In this document: piece by piece, positions 1-10,385 of the stretch
How the letters are laid out: every line of letters starts with the position of its first letter
Numbering within the stretch: position 1 is the stretch's first letter
NCBI GenBank assembly: GCA_001315925.1
Contig: BBBF01000001.1
Coordinates: 1-64,000, forward strand
Reading direction: 5' to 3'
Source of the DNA: Thermocladium modestius JCM 10088
Lineage (GTDB): Archaea; Thermoproteota; Thermoprotei; Thermoproteales; Thermocladiaceae
DNA: 64,000 nucleotides
Program-made: the position numbers and the translations under genes
Notes under the pieces: model-generated
Database searches by the model: none
Seen by the model: the letters and a program-made list of their open reading frames with translations, nothing else
Told to the model about the DNA's origin: nothing

Positions 1-209
1 CTAGAGCCTCTTAGTGGTTACTACAATAAGTAAATAATGAAGTCTTGATTTCATCTCTTAGGTTATTTTGTTTTCTATTGGCTAGGCGCTTCAGGGTGAG
101 GATTAGTCCCTTTCGTTTAGGTCAGGATCTGTTCAGGGAGGATATTAAATACTGCTGCATACATGATCGGTAATCGCCATGAACTACGCCTCTGTCTAGC
201 CTGGGTAGC

Positions 210-240
210 TTTATAAGAAGTATACGTATAGTATACGTAT
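210..240 (+). promoter_or_regulatory. TATA box and tandem palindromic operator-like repeats
   Basis: A TATA box (tttataag, 210-217) lies 24 nt before the ATG at 241, so the transcript is probably leaderless. The space between them is filled by two perfect 11-bp direct repeats (agtatacgtat at 219-229 and 230-240). Each contains the 8-bp palindrome atacgtat. A protein bound here would cover the transcription start. No regulator is identified. Confidence 0.6.
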
Positions 241-696
241 ATGGATTATGATAGGACAAGGATAACGTTAATAGGTAAAGAGCAGGCTATTGTGGGTAGC
301 TCATTTAAGGTATTCGGCATACCTGATGAGTGTCATAGATGTAAATTGTATGATATATGCATGGGTAGATTGAGACCGGGCAGGACATATAGGATAATTG
401 ACACTAAGCCACTTAGCCTTCCCTCACCGTTCAAATGTTTATTGACTGGGGGGGACAATATGGTGCCTGTGGCAGTAGTGGAGGATCCCATAATAGTTCC
501 CCTGAAGCTGAGATACGTAGTGGAAGGCATGATAGTTACTTATGATTCATCCGCTTGCAATTGCCCTGACGTGAAATGCCCCGATTCATCGACGTTATCC
601 CAGGGAACTAAGGTTAAGGTAATTGAAATTTTATCGACGCGGAATTGCAATGGATCTAAGATATTCATGGCAAAGGTACTCCCCCCCATGGACTAG
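241..696 (+). CDS. UPF0179 family cysteine-rich protein
   Basis: The 151-residue product matches the archaeal UPF0179 family, whose biochemical role is unknown. Near the N-terminus is a paired-cysteine pattern (ECHRCKLYDICMGRLRPGR, about residues 30-48), followed by CNCPDVKC near residues 107-114, so metal binding is plausible. Length is normal for the family and the frame is intact. Two seven-base runs are in frame: one encodes Gly-Gly in LLTGGDN and the other Pro-Pro at the extreme C-terminus. The start is fixed by the TATA box 24 nt upstream. Confidence 0.75.
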   Translation: MDYDRTRITLIGKEQAIVGSSFKVFGIPDECHRCKLYDICMGRLRPGRTYRIIDTKPLSLPSPFKCLLTGGDNMVPVAVVEDPIIVPLKLRYVVEGMIVTYDSSACNCPDVKCPDSSTLSQGTKVKVIEILSTRNCNGSKIFMAKVLPPMD

Positions 697-769
697 CTCG
701 TTCTCGACAAGTTGATTTTGATTAATCTCTCATAGACTCCCCCCCTCGGCGTATAGATGGTATATTGGC

Positions 770-1514
770 TCACGTAATAGCTATGGGCATCGCATCTTTC
801 CAAAGCGAATTGAAATATGTCTTAGCTATGTCCAGTAGATAATCTTGTATTGAGTAAAGGGTTAGATATGAGTTATCGTACCTGACTGCCAGAACCACGC
901 CGTCTCCTATTATGCCTGCACCGAACATGTTTTTACGAGTTCTAGATACGATCCTTGGCGGTAATCTCTTTGCGCGGTCTATTAGGTCCTCCGTTACCAA
1001 TAGCCTTACCTCGCTATCTCTGGATACACTATCTATCATTGCTATGGCTTCGTTATCCAGCAAATCGGCGTAGGGAATAGCGATATCTATGGATGGAGCA
1101 TTCAGCGCCTTCCACATAAGCTGCTTCGTGCTCTCCAATCCCTTTACAATGAAGAAGACATCGCTTTGCGCCATTACCCTGCTTGGGTTGTTTGATTCAT
1201 ATATTAATTGAAGCGAGTCTATCAATGGCCGCGTGGATTCTATGTAATTATTCAATTTCTCAGTTATTGTTGAGAAAACCTCCCGGGGAGGTTTTGCCAC
1301 GAACTTGAGCGGCCTTCCTTGCTCGGAGTACACAACCCCCCCATCTCTGATTAAGCTAGAGAGGACGGTATATACCTTGGAGGATGGGATCCCAGCCAGC
1401 TTGGCGACTTCCTTTGCTGGCAAGACCATGCTCCACCAAAGCCATGTATGCCTTTAATTGATATGATGAATATCCTATCATCCTTGCCAGTCTCTTTAGC
1501 TCGTCGTAGCTCAT
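770..1514 (-). CDS. TrmB-like transcriptional regulator (frame broken)
   Basis: The N-terminus (MSYDELKRLARMIGYSSYQLKAY) continues after a one-base slip near 1430 into an HTH segment (KEVAKLAGIPSSKVYTVLSSL) and a winged-helix strand (VYSEQGRPLKFVA). A coiled segment and a C-terminal sensor-like domain follow. This order is typical of the TrmB family of sugar- or metabolite-responsive archaeal regulators. The start at 1514 is supported by a TATA box about 26 nt upstream near 1540. It is divergent from the radical SAM gene at 1574 and may act on the shared 59-bp intergenic region. The break is not in a long G/C run, so a consensus error is likely. Confidence 0.6.
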
Positions 1515-1573
1515 ACAACTGAGAGTATCAGTAGGGTATAAAGTTTTTAAGTGCATCGCTTATTATCGGTTTA
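1515..1573. promoter_or_regulatory. Compact divergent promoter region
   Basis: This 59-bp gap separates the divergent regulator and radical SAM genes. The stretch ggtataaagtttttaag (about 1537-1553) gives a TATA-like box on each strand, each 25-30 nt from the respective start codon. The two promoters overlap almost completely. Confidence 0.5.
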
Positions 1574-3291
1574 ATGACGGAAACAACAACCGTGGTTAAG
1601 GCGGCCGAGGAAACCACCACTAAGCTGGTGGACATATCTAGGTTCAAGATGCCGGAGAGCTATAAGAGGATACTCTTCAACGAGAAAATACAGGAGAACT
1701 GGAAGAAGCAATTCAAGTTGCCCCCCCAAGGAGTTCGCGTAATAAAGACAAGCACATCTGTTTGCCCGGTATGCAACAGGCAATTACCAATGGTAGTCTA
1801 TGAGGAGAACAACGCTATCTGGCTCCAAAAGACATGCCCTGAGCACGGAACCTTCACGGATATGTACTGGGGAGACGCGAGATGTATTACTACTTCCTGC
1901 AGTGGGATAATCCTGATTATATAGGAAAGGGAGTTGCCAATCCCAACACGACCCTCGATTACTATGAGGAGGCAGGCGGTTGCCCCCCTTCGGATGTGGT
2001 CTTTGCCCGGTTCACAAGACTAACACCGCCTTGGCAATAATAGATGTGACCAATAGATGCAATATGAAATGCCCGGTGTGCTTTGCCAATGCCTTTGCGG
2101 CGGGCTACGTGTATGAGCCAAGCCTAGAGCAGATAGAGTACATGATGAGGACGTTGAGAAATGAGAAGCCATGGGCTCCAAATGCCTTACAATTGAGCGG
2201 CGGGGAGCCCACCATCAGAAACGACTTACCGGAGATAGTCAGCATGGCCAAGAAGCTGGGGTTCGATCATGTTGAGGTCAACACTAATGGGATAAGGGTT
2301 GCCAATGAGCCTGACTTCTACAAGAAACTACTGGATGCCGGTATATCTACCCTCTACTTGCAATTCGATACTATAAATCCAACCAATAAGGGCGTGTGGA
2401 GGCATAGGCTCTATGATCCAAAGGCCTATGCTGCGTTGAAGAACAAGGTGATAGAGAATGCGAGAAAGTTAAACCACCACTCCATAGTGCTGGTAGTGAC
2501 CATGGCTAAGAACTACAATGAGAAGGACATAGGGGAGATACTGGACTTCGCCATAAAGAACAGGGATGTAGTTAGGTGGATAAATGTTCAACCCGTTTCC
2601 TTCTCGGGGAGAGCTAAGACCGATTATAGCAAGGAGGAGCTCAGGAACTTCAGGATAACGATTCCCGATGTAATAATAGAGGTGGAGAAGCAGACTGGAG
2701 GAAAGATAAGCAGATGGGATTGCGCCCCCCGTTAATTGGCCGGTGGCGTTGGGCAAGATGATGGAGGCGCTCACGGGAAAGCCGAAGCCCTTGTTCACCA
2801 ACAATCCCGTGTGCGGTGCCTCCACATTCATATACTATGATGAGGATAAGGACGATATAGTGCCGATCACTAAACTGGTCGACGTTGATGCGTTCGAGAA
2901 GGATATATGGGATATATACAATACTGCAGCTAAGGGCGGCGTCTGGACTCAGGTAGGTAAGGTTAAGACGCTGAAGTTGCTCAGACATGTTAAGCACAAG
3001 GCAGTTAAGGACTTGCTACAAGATGTATTGATATCGAAGAGCTACGAGTCCTTGGGCAAGTTCATGATGAATGTGGTTGGACTTGGCATAATGCACTTCA
3101 TGGACACCATGAACTTCGACGTACAGAGGATACAGAGATGCGATATCCACTACGCGGAGCCCGATGGCAGGATAGTGCCGTTCTGCACGCTGAATAACTT
3201 CCACAGGGAGAAGATAGAGCACTCGTTCAAGGTAGACTCCAAGGAATGGTTAAAGCTGCATCCAGGCAAGTTCCTCAGCGGCTTCGCGTAA
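1574..3291 (+). CDS. Radical SAM protein, tetraether lipid synthase (Tes/MJ0619-like), frame broken
   Basis: After joining three frame segments, the order is an N-terminal zinc-type module (CPVCN ... CPEHG), a second cysteine cluster (CGLCPVHK), then the radical SAM cluster (NRCNMKCPVCFA) with the SAM-binding GGEPT motif. This matches the Tes/MJ0619 group, whose characterised members join two archaeol chains into macrocyclic membrane lipids. Methyltransferase roles are known for relatives, so the exact reaction is inferred. Total length of about 570 residues fits. Breaks lie near 1888 (one base apparently missing from ...GCGAGATG), at the C6 run at 1983 inside the GCP(F)xCGLCP motif, and at the C6 run near 2723. 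TATA-like sequence lies about 27 nt before the ATG. Confidence 0.7.
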
Positions 3292-3412
3292 TTCACATTT
3301 TCACTCTCTTCTCTCTTGTAAAATAAATTTCTCTTGTCTTTCTCTATCTTAGGTAGTAATTCATCATTATGGCAAAGGCAAGTTTATAATTGGACTTACC
3401 TGGAGTAGGTAG

Positions 3413-4460
3413 ATGCTGGTCAAGGTTAGATCAAGGTTTGCAAATGATGTGGAGAAAGAACTGGATCTATCTCCTATTACCTTAATCACGGGATTTCCGG
3501 GAATCGGTAAATCATTGGTTTTGAAGACAATATATGGGCTTCTATCCGGGGGGGTAGGCAGTGATTTGGGATTGATCTTGATGCCAAATGGAAGTGTGGA
3601 ATTAACGTTTAATACATCTCAATGGAGGCTTGACAGGATAAACGATAGATTGTCGGCGGCTAATTTGCCGACCATCGATGGTTTGATCACCATATCGGCA
3701 TCGCGGCGTGGAAATGATGTGGAGCAAGCCGTTAAAACGGATAAGGGAACCCTATTGGTGGCGAGGAGGGGTAATGAGGGCAGCTCCATAAAGGTACCCC
3801 CCCTGGACGTCGAGGTGAAGGATGGGGGATTATTTCTATCCATTGATGGATTATCATTAAGGGGCAGCAATGCGGTTCAGTTGATAGATGAATTTGCATC
3901 CCTCTATGAGACTGTCATAGATGCCGTTAAATTCCTCGCCGATCAAGTGGGAAAATTAAGGGTTTATTACTTGGGTCCATATTTTGATTTTCCTGCAGTT
4001 TCCAGAGTAAGCGGAGAGAAGTGGTGGGTAGCCATGGCGAGCATACCGCGGAAGTTCTGGCGAGGCTAAGCATGGATCCTAAAATGGATGGTAAAATGCG
4101 GTTCTTAAGAAAGGCATTGGATCAATTGGGATATAGGAGCTACGCGCGGGTTTGATGGGAGATGGGATTGGGATAACATATGTCGATAAGAATGGCAATG
4201 AAGTAATGGGTGGGGGGGAGCTACCTTGTAGTCTGAAGAATATATTGACGATTTCAGCTCAATTAATGGCAAGCGAGTCGGGCAGCATAATTCTTGTGGA
4301 TAACATGGATTATTGCTTGGACGAGAAGTCAAGCTCAATCTTGGCATCCCTACTGAAGGAATTGGGAGCAGGTAAGCAAGTCATAGGGGGGGAAGTCCAC
4401 ACGCAGCTTCTTTCTAATCTGGTGGACAGCAACTACGTTACCATACACGCAGTTGGGTGA
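3413..4460 (+). CDS. P-loop ATPase (ABC/AAA_21-like), frame broken
   Basis: The N-terminal strand leads into a Walker A motif (GFPGIGKS, about residues 28-35). The C-terminal part has a Walker B-like strand (SIILVDN), followed by an alternating helix region as in ABC-type DNA-repair-like or AAA_21 ATPases. The middle is read in another frame (REVVGSHGEHTAEVLARLS), entered near 4012 and left near 4146. Neither slip is in a long run. A TATA box (agtttataat, about 3380) precedes the ATG by about 27 nt. It overlaps the next gene, suggesting co-transcription. The substrate is unknown. Confidence 0.55.
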
Positions 4461-4944
4461 ATTTAATGAAGACGCGGGATCCTACTTAATACGCAGGGCC
4501 CTATCAATAATAGGCTACGAGTATGGCCATAAAGTCGTGGAGAGATTGTCCGGGGGCGACTTGATGGTGGAATACAACGTGGCCCTTAACAGGATCAGGC
4601 AATTGTATTATAATGGAGAGCTGGCCTTCACAATAAGGGCAAGCGATGGTTACTTGTTGCCAACTATTCTGGGCGCTGAGTTCATAGATTCCCACGCCAT
4701 TGTGAAGAGCGATGCAGTTCCCTTCATAATGAAGGGAAGAAACGTGCCTAAATCGATGGTAATCAAGATAGTGAATGCCAGGGCAGGTATGGATATAGCC
4801 GTGCGAGATGAAACAGGGAGCTTAGTGGCGGTGGGCCGCCTGCTTATTTCGCCAGATGAATTGAAGGGAATCGGCCGGGGGGGGTTCATCATAAGGATCC
4901 GGCAGCATCGAGGAAACCGTGAACTTGTGGATGCAGGGAATTAA
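4453..4944 (+). CDS. PUA domain protein
   Basis: The C-terminal half (about residues 80-150) has the features of a PUA RNA-binding domain: a strand with VKSDAVPFIMKGRNVP, then GMDIAVRDETGSLVAVGR and a final ELKGIGRGGFIIRI. PUA domains occur in RNA-modifying enzymes and translation factors. No catalytic domain is recognisable in the N-terminal half, so a free-standing RNA-binding protein is the safest reading. The start is uncertain (TTG at 4453, overlapping the upstream ATPase stop). An in-frame run of eight G encodes Gly-Gly near the end. The 3' end overlaps the convergent nnr gene by about 56 bp. Confidence 0.55.
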   Translation: MGEFNEDAGSYLIRRALSIIGYEYGHKVVERLSGGDLMVEYNVALNRIRQLYYNGELAFTIRASDGYLLPTILGAEFIDSHAIVKSDAVPFIMKGRNVPKSMVIKIVNARAGMDIAVRDETGSLVAVGRLLISPDELKGIGRGGFIIRIRQHRGNRELVDAGN

Positions 4945-6495
4945 CAGCGATCCTCCTTATATCGTAGAACATACTCAATACCTTGGGAAGCCTCTCCACA
5001 ACATCCAGGGGGGGAGTAATGTGAAAGCCCTTATCTATAACCGCTAAATCGCCTGCCAGTCCCGTTATGAATGCCGCCAGCGAGGCGGCCTCCATTAGGT
5101 CCCCTACCTTAAATGCTAAGTATGCAGTCACCCCAGTTAATACATCCCCTGTTCCTCCTATGGACATTCCTGGATTGCCGGTCTTATTTAGCCTCAACCT
5201 AGAACCATCAGTTATTATATCCGTATTGCCTTTTAATAATACTATGGTGCCAGGAGCTTTTTCGGCAACGATCCTCTTGGCTACCTCTCCCCTCTCCAGA
5301 GGTCCGTTGGGACTTCGATGCCGAAGAGGCTCTTGAATTCACCTGCATGGGGGGGAGTAACCACGGCCCCCTTCAATAGGTCCAGCCTACCGGCATTTCC
5401 CACGGCCTTTATTGCATCCGCATCTATCACTACCTTCTTGCCCAGCCTCATCGCGTTCTCCAACAGCCTTAGAACGGCTGTTTGGGTTTCGGCCGATAGC
5501 CCTAAACCAGGCCCTATGGCTATTACGTGGAATTTCTCCATCTCGTTCGTTAATGACTCCACGTGGGAATTATCCAGGGAATCCCCCCTCCATTGGAATC
5601 GCTATTATGCTGGGATTATTGCTCCGTATATCGTGCGCTACATCGCGTGGGGGGGTATATACGTTCACCAAATCCGCTCCCATGGTTAATGCCGATAATG
5701 CAGTGAACATCACGGCGCCCGTATAATACTTGGACCCCCCTATCACCATTATTTTACCATTGTCTCCCTTCTTGGAATTAGCGTCCCTCCCATAGTTGAG
5801 CACCAGCATGTCGCCAGCGCCCACCAGCAGCTCGGCATCCTTGGGGGGGATTCCTATATCAGCCACAATTAATTCCCCACAAAGCTCTTGGCATCATCTA
5901 AGAGCAGGCCGCGTTTTGCCTTATGCATTGTAACGGTCACTGCCGCCTTAACCGCTTTATCCCATACCTTGCCTGAATCCGAGTCCAGGCCGCTTGGAAC
6001 ATCAACCGCTATTTTCGGCGCGGGAGACATATTCATTAAATCGATTGCAGTTGCATGCGGTTGCCTCAATCTACCCTTGACCCCCCCAATTCCCAAAACA
6101 GCATCTATTATCACGTGAGGCCACCTCAATATCAAGTCTTGATTCATCAATAGAGAATACTCGTCACGCGCCTCTACTATCTTGCACCTCAATAGGTTAT
6201 TACATAACCTTACATTCGTCGCCGCCGGTTCCTCAGAGACATCGCTGACCCTGCCCAGCAATATTATGATAACATTTCTACCGCTATTCAGCAAATACCT
6301 AGCGGCCACTATACCATCGCCTCCATTATTGCCTAACCCCGCTACCACAGTTATATTGTTGGCAGTGGGATACCTGCTTAACGTGGCATCGGCGACGGCC
6401 TTTCCCGCGTTCTCCATCAATATTCTATCGCTTATGCCTAAATATTCGGCATTTTTATCAAGGATTCTCATTTCGAGCGTGGATATTCCATCCAT
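4889..6495 (-). CDS. nnr: Bifunctional NAD(P)H-hydrate repair enzyme Nnr (frame broken)
   Basis: The N-terminal half is the epimerase (YjeF_N): MENAGKAVAD, GLGNNGGDGIVAARYL, and VDVPSGLDSDSG. The C-terminal half is the ADP/ATP-dependent dehydratase (carbohydrate kinase fold): GKIMVIGGSKYYTGA, AIGPGLGLS, VIDADAIKAV, TPPHAGEF and GTGDVLTG. Together they repair hydrated NADH and NADPH. The ATG at 6495 is preferred to an in-frame TTG at 6513 because a TATA-like element lies 21-31 nt upstream at 6516-6526. Breaks occur near 5876 (a G4 where G5 restores the frame), at the G6 run at 5583-5588, and near 5297 without a run. All domain motifs survive once joined. Confidence 0.85.
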
Positions 6496-6607
6496 GCCAT
6501 TACAGTTTAGCAAGAAAATATAACGTTTTTCTGCATTTAATTCTGACCTCTTCTAAGTCAGATGAAAATGAAATAAATAATCTAAAATATCCATCCCTGC
6601 TATTTGA

Positions 6608-7087
6608 TCATGCCATGTGCAATATCAATGCATCTATCGAATATGGTCCGGCGCCCGTTAACAATAGCAGCAGTGCTCCTATGAAGAACAAGAAATCTAG
6701 ATCCCATCCTGGGCTCATGCCTGTTGGGAAGGGCTTCTTCATCTTGGTAGAGCTGACGATGACAAGCGCTATGAAGTATATAGTGAGTACAGCTGCGGTG
6801 AAACCAGTTAATAATCCAAGCATTATCAGTATAGATCCGAAGAACTCTATTATTGCGGCTAAGTCAAAGAGAGCTGGCGCTATTCCCATTTGTCTCATTC
6901 CGTCTCTTAGTTGTTTTCTCATGCGTGATCCAGGCATCTTAGGTATGCCATGAGGTAGCAGCGCTATTCCATATAGTACTCTGAACAATAATAGGCCTAC
7001 GCCGGCCGCGCTGGGTCCCCCCCTGGTTGGCGTTACTATTGTTTGTAGTAGTGCATATATTGCGTACATCATGTAATTGATTGCCAT
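6608..7087 (-). CDS. DoxX-family membrane protein
   Basis: The 159-residue protein has four hydrophobic segments and the DoxX pattern: LLLFRVLYGIALLPHGIPKM near the N-terminus, then a loop with RKQLRDGMRQMG, FFGSILIMLGLLTG and a final PFPTGMSPGWDLDFLFFIGA. DoxX proteins include the small subunit of thiosulfate:quinone oxidoreductase, but most family members have undefined roles. No DoxD partner is present next to it, so a redox role is only a possibility. The frame is intact. A TATA-like tttttaaa lies about 27 nt upstream. Confidence 0.75.
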   Translation of the reverse strand: MAINYMMYAIYALLQTIVTPTRGGPSAAGVGLLLFRVLYGIALLPHGIPKMPGSRMRKQLRDGMRQMGIAPALFDLAAIIEFFGSILIMLGLLTGFTAAVLTIYFIALVIVSSTKMKKPFPTGMSPGWDLDFLFFIGALLLLLTGAGPYSIDALILHMA

Positions 7088-7338
7088 AATGAAGCATTAA
7101 ATTATTTGTTTAAAAATTTTGATCCAGCTTCCCAGAAATTGGAGGATAATTCCATACCATGCTTATTGTCGATACTCAACGCGGTTGCCTAGCTTAATTT
7201 CATAATTGTTAAGATAAATATTTAAATTATGATGTCCCCCCCAATTTACCGGCAATAACGAAAGCCTAATTCCTCACGATAAGGCAGGCCCCTGAAGGTA
7301 TTAATCTATTAGAAATATTTAATCCAACATAGCACTGA

Positions 7339-7432
7339 TGCGGCCGGTGGGATTTGAACCCACGATCTACGGCGATCCCCCCCTCAATGGATGGGGGGGC
7401 CGTCGTCCTGATCCAGACTAGACTACGGCCGC
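7339..7432 (-). tRNA. tRNA-Gly (CCC) with an 18-nt intron
   Basis: Acceptor strands gcggccg/cggccgc pair perfectly, with A73; the D-arm is gtctagtctggatcaggac and the T-arm gtgggttcaaatcccac. The anticodon stem acggc/gccgt encloses 25 nt. These fold as a bulge-helix-bulge: 3-nt bulge (atc), 4-bp C/G helix, 3-nt bulge (cca), then a short intron stem around attga. Removing 18 nt leaves a seven-base loop made only of C, giving anticodon CCC. That loop lacks U33 and purine 37, which is abnormal, so the anticodon is provisional. CCA is not encoded. A TATA-like aaatttaaaacc lies about 30 nt upstream. Confidence 0.8.
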
Positions 7433-7663
7433 CTATAGCCCTTCTTTGCGCAGCGGTTTTAAATTTTTCTTAAGGGCATTATCCTGATAATGGGCATTAA
7501 TTACACAGCTAAATTAAAGGAGATATCCAAAATTAAATGGAAGAAAAGTGTTTTCACGTGGCGAGTCACTCCGTCGTTGGGCGGTTTCCCGTTTCCATCC
7601 TTGTCTGCTTCTTAAATAATATTAAGGCATCTGGGCTTTAAACTATTGATTTAGAGTCGCCGC

Positions 7664-9008
7664 TCAAATTGACTTCAATATCCTCATCAATGACTTAGAT
7701 GTCAAGCTATTTATCTTTATGGTATTCTTTGATGAGTCCAACATTGATTGTTCATTCCCTATTAGAACTATTTTGAAGTTGCTGAATACTGCATGCACGT
7801 GATCTATGGCTCCATGCTTAATTCATCATCTTCCCCCCCATCTGTTATCAATACTAATTTATAATCGCGTAGCTGTGGATTATGGCGTGCATCCTCGATC
7901 GCCATATTGATGGCTGCCGTTATGTTGGTTCCCCCCCCAATGGAATTAAGGAGAGAAGCGTTCGTATTATCTCTTTCTTGTCATTTATGGCTGGATATAC
8001 TTGTTGGTCGAAGAACCTCACCTGGACATCGCTTCCCTTCATTACCAACACTGTGGCCAAGGCAGTGGCCCAAGTTATCTTGCTGATGCTTCCGAATTCG
8101 AATAGATTATTCATCACGGTATAGAACATACTTCCGCTTTTGTCTATTAATAAGTATACCTTGGGCTTCTTCGTGAGCTTCCTTTCATTTACGAATAGAT
8201 TATTCGTGCCCAGCTTATATGCGTATAGCGGCTTGGATACTTGTATCAATGCCCGTTCGGATGGTGTCATATCCTTGAGCTCCGAGACCCTGGATATTTT
8301 CTTTATTCCAGACGAGATTCCCTTATATACTACGTCCTCCTCCTTAAGAAGATCCATTTTATACTTAACATCCGATATTAGTCTAACCAGCGAGTCCAGC
8401 ATGTTTATTAACCTGCTTCTATATGGATCTATATCGGTGCTCAACAATATATCGGCCACCTCATGGCCTATGGAGCTGCCCATCACCGATTTAACCTTCT
8501 TTACGGTATCGTTTATGCGCTTCATATTGCCGAGATAAAAGGAAAGGAGGGAGCGTATTTCGCGCTCTATCATTGCCTTATTTTCCTTGGAGCTGGACGA
8601 TCTGTTCGTCGAATCATTGACCATTTGCTTGAATCCCTCGCTTCTCTCCATTTTGCTCAATAAATTGCTATATATCCTCAGCATTTTGACTGCCATTAAT
8701 TTGGAGAGATGGCCATTTAGTTTGGTTACCTTGGTTGCCTCGCTATATTGATCGCTGCGTATGTAGGTGTTGAGTAAATGATACCACAAAATATCTTTTT
8801 CATCCTTTAAATCCTTCAATTGACCGAGCATTGGGCTTCTGTAGTGGACGTAGAATGAATCTATTAAGGTATATTGGGGTATTTTCTCCATTCCAGGAAC
8901 CATGCGTCTTTTTCCCTCCATGAATACCTCGCGTAGTCTATACCGGGCCAGCTCATCATCATAATCCACATTCAACAATAATCCGCGTTTGCGGCGTTCA
9001 TCGCTCAT
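7664..9008 (-). CDS. VWA domain protein of a MoxR/VWA pair (frame broken)
   Basis: The long N-terminal region is helical and charged. The C-terminal part is a von Willebrand A domain with the MIDAS motif DKSGSM (in YLLIDKSGSM), then the GGGTNITAAI strand-loop and a LVLITDGGED strand. Such proteins pair with MoxR ATPases as metal- or complex-maturation chaperones. Two slips are needed: at the run of eight G (7931-7938), where nine would give the usual GGGT, and near 7818 where one base seems missing. The C-terminus then runs to 7664. The gene overlaps the end of the MoxR gene upstream, so they form one operon. Confidence 0.75.
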
Positions 9009-10132
9009 TCTCTATCATCTCCTCCAACCTCTCTATGTTATTCATCATCTCTTCTATTTCATATTTATATAAGCTGAAGAGGCTTTTATCCCACTTGGCC
9101 TTGATCGAATTTATGGCGTCCCTCGCATCTATCAATCTTATCCTCGCATCATCCACTATGTTGTTGCTCAGCAATGCCTTGGCCTCGCTTATTAGGTCAT
9201 TTATCTTCAATAATTCCTCCGGCATATGGGTCATCGAGAACGCCTCGTATTCGCTTAATTGATCCTTGTTTTGAATCAAATACTTTGCTATCCTTATGGC
9301 AGCTACCTTGAGCATCATCGGCGTCACCTCCTCCGGCTTGAATCCTTGAATCATAAGTAATGAGTATGCATAGAGTGGTATTTTGATCCTGGTCCTATTG
9401 CTAATGGGTATATGCTCCACGTAATCCGCTATAACTGGAGAGAGTACCTTAGATATATCCTTTGTATTGTTTAAGATGAAATTAGTCTGCATTTGGTTCA
9501 GGATTTTTATATCATCCATGGACGCCATTGGCCTCAGCTCGTCCAGTTCCCGCCTCAGGTTCCAACCCTTCACCAGCAGGTTCTCGGTGTCCTCAGGCAA
9601 CACATATTCTGTGAAAGTCCTCATGGGAAATCTATCGAATAATGCCTGCAGCTCCTCTTCATCGGGTACCCTATTGCTGCTGCCAAATACGGCCCAGGTC
9701 TTGACGGGGATTATCTTGTCTCCATCGTACACTACCCTCTCATTTAACAAAGAAAGCAAGGTATTCAGTATCGCGCTGGATGCATTGAATATTTCATCCA
9801 GCAGCGCCAGCTCGCTCTCCACTATGGAATTTGCATATATGCGCTCCACCTTTCCTTCAAGTAACTTCGCTATATCTATGGGCCCTAATATTTCTTCCAA
9901 GTCGGTGAATTTGGTTAATTGCCTGTAAAACCACTTAATATTGGTTAACTTAGACAGGGTATAAACTAACGTGGTCTTAGCGGTGCCTGGGGGGGCCGAC
10001 CAGTAGGAAGTTTTCCCTGGAAATCATGGATATCAATATGCCGGCCACCTCATCGGAATATTTATAGAACATATCGTTAAGCTTCTCATTGATGTTCTTC
10101 ATCCGGTTTATTGAATCGTTGATGTTTTGCAT
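8998..10132 (-). CDS. MoxR-family AAA ATPase (frame broken)
   Basis: Motifs in order are Walker A (VGPPGTAKTTLV after correcting one base), a Walker B region (ELALLDEIFNASS), NTLLSLLNER, sensor region VFGSSNRVPD and the FDRFPMR arginine segment. This is the MoxR group of AAA chaperones, encoded just before its VWA partner. The break is exactly inside Walker A, at a run of seven C (minus strand; 9989-9995) where six give GPPGTAKT. ATG at 10132 is chosen because a TATA-like element (cttatattt) lies about 28 nt upstream. About 2 kb spanning this gene and most of the VWA gene contains no G/C run of six or more. Confidence 0.8.
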
Positions 10133-10385
10133 TACGCATATAATGCTGCTCAACCTAAATATAAGGTTTTTTTCATAGATCACGTCCCAAAACATATATG
10201 ATTAACCATTATGCTATGTTAGGTTCTTCATCCTACAATGGGTAAACGGTGGATCATTGAAGGAAATCATCTCGCGCTTCTTCATCTTCATGCACGTCCA
10301 ATACGTCCATGTAGCTGGTTTTGAACTTGGTTTCATTCTCTTTTCCGGCAAGGATTTAAATGGGCGCTTTATTATTGTGTAATCA

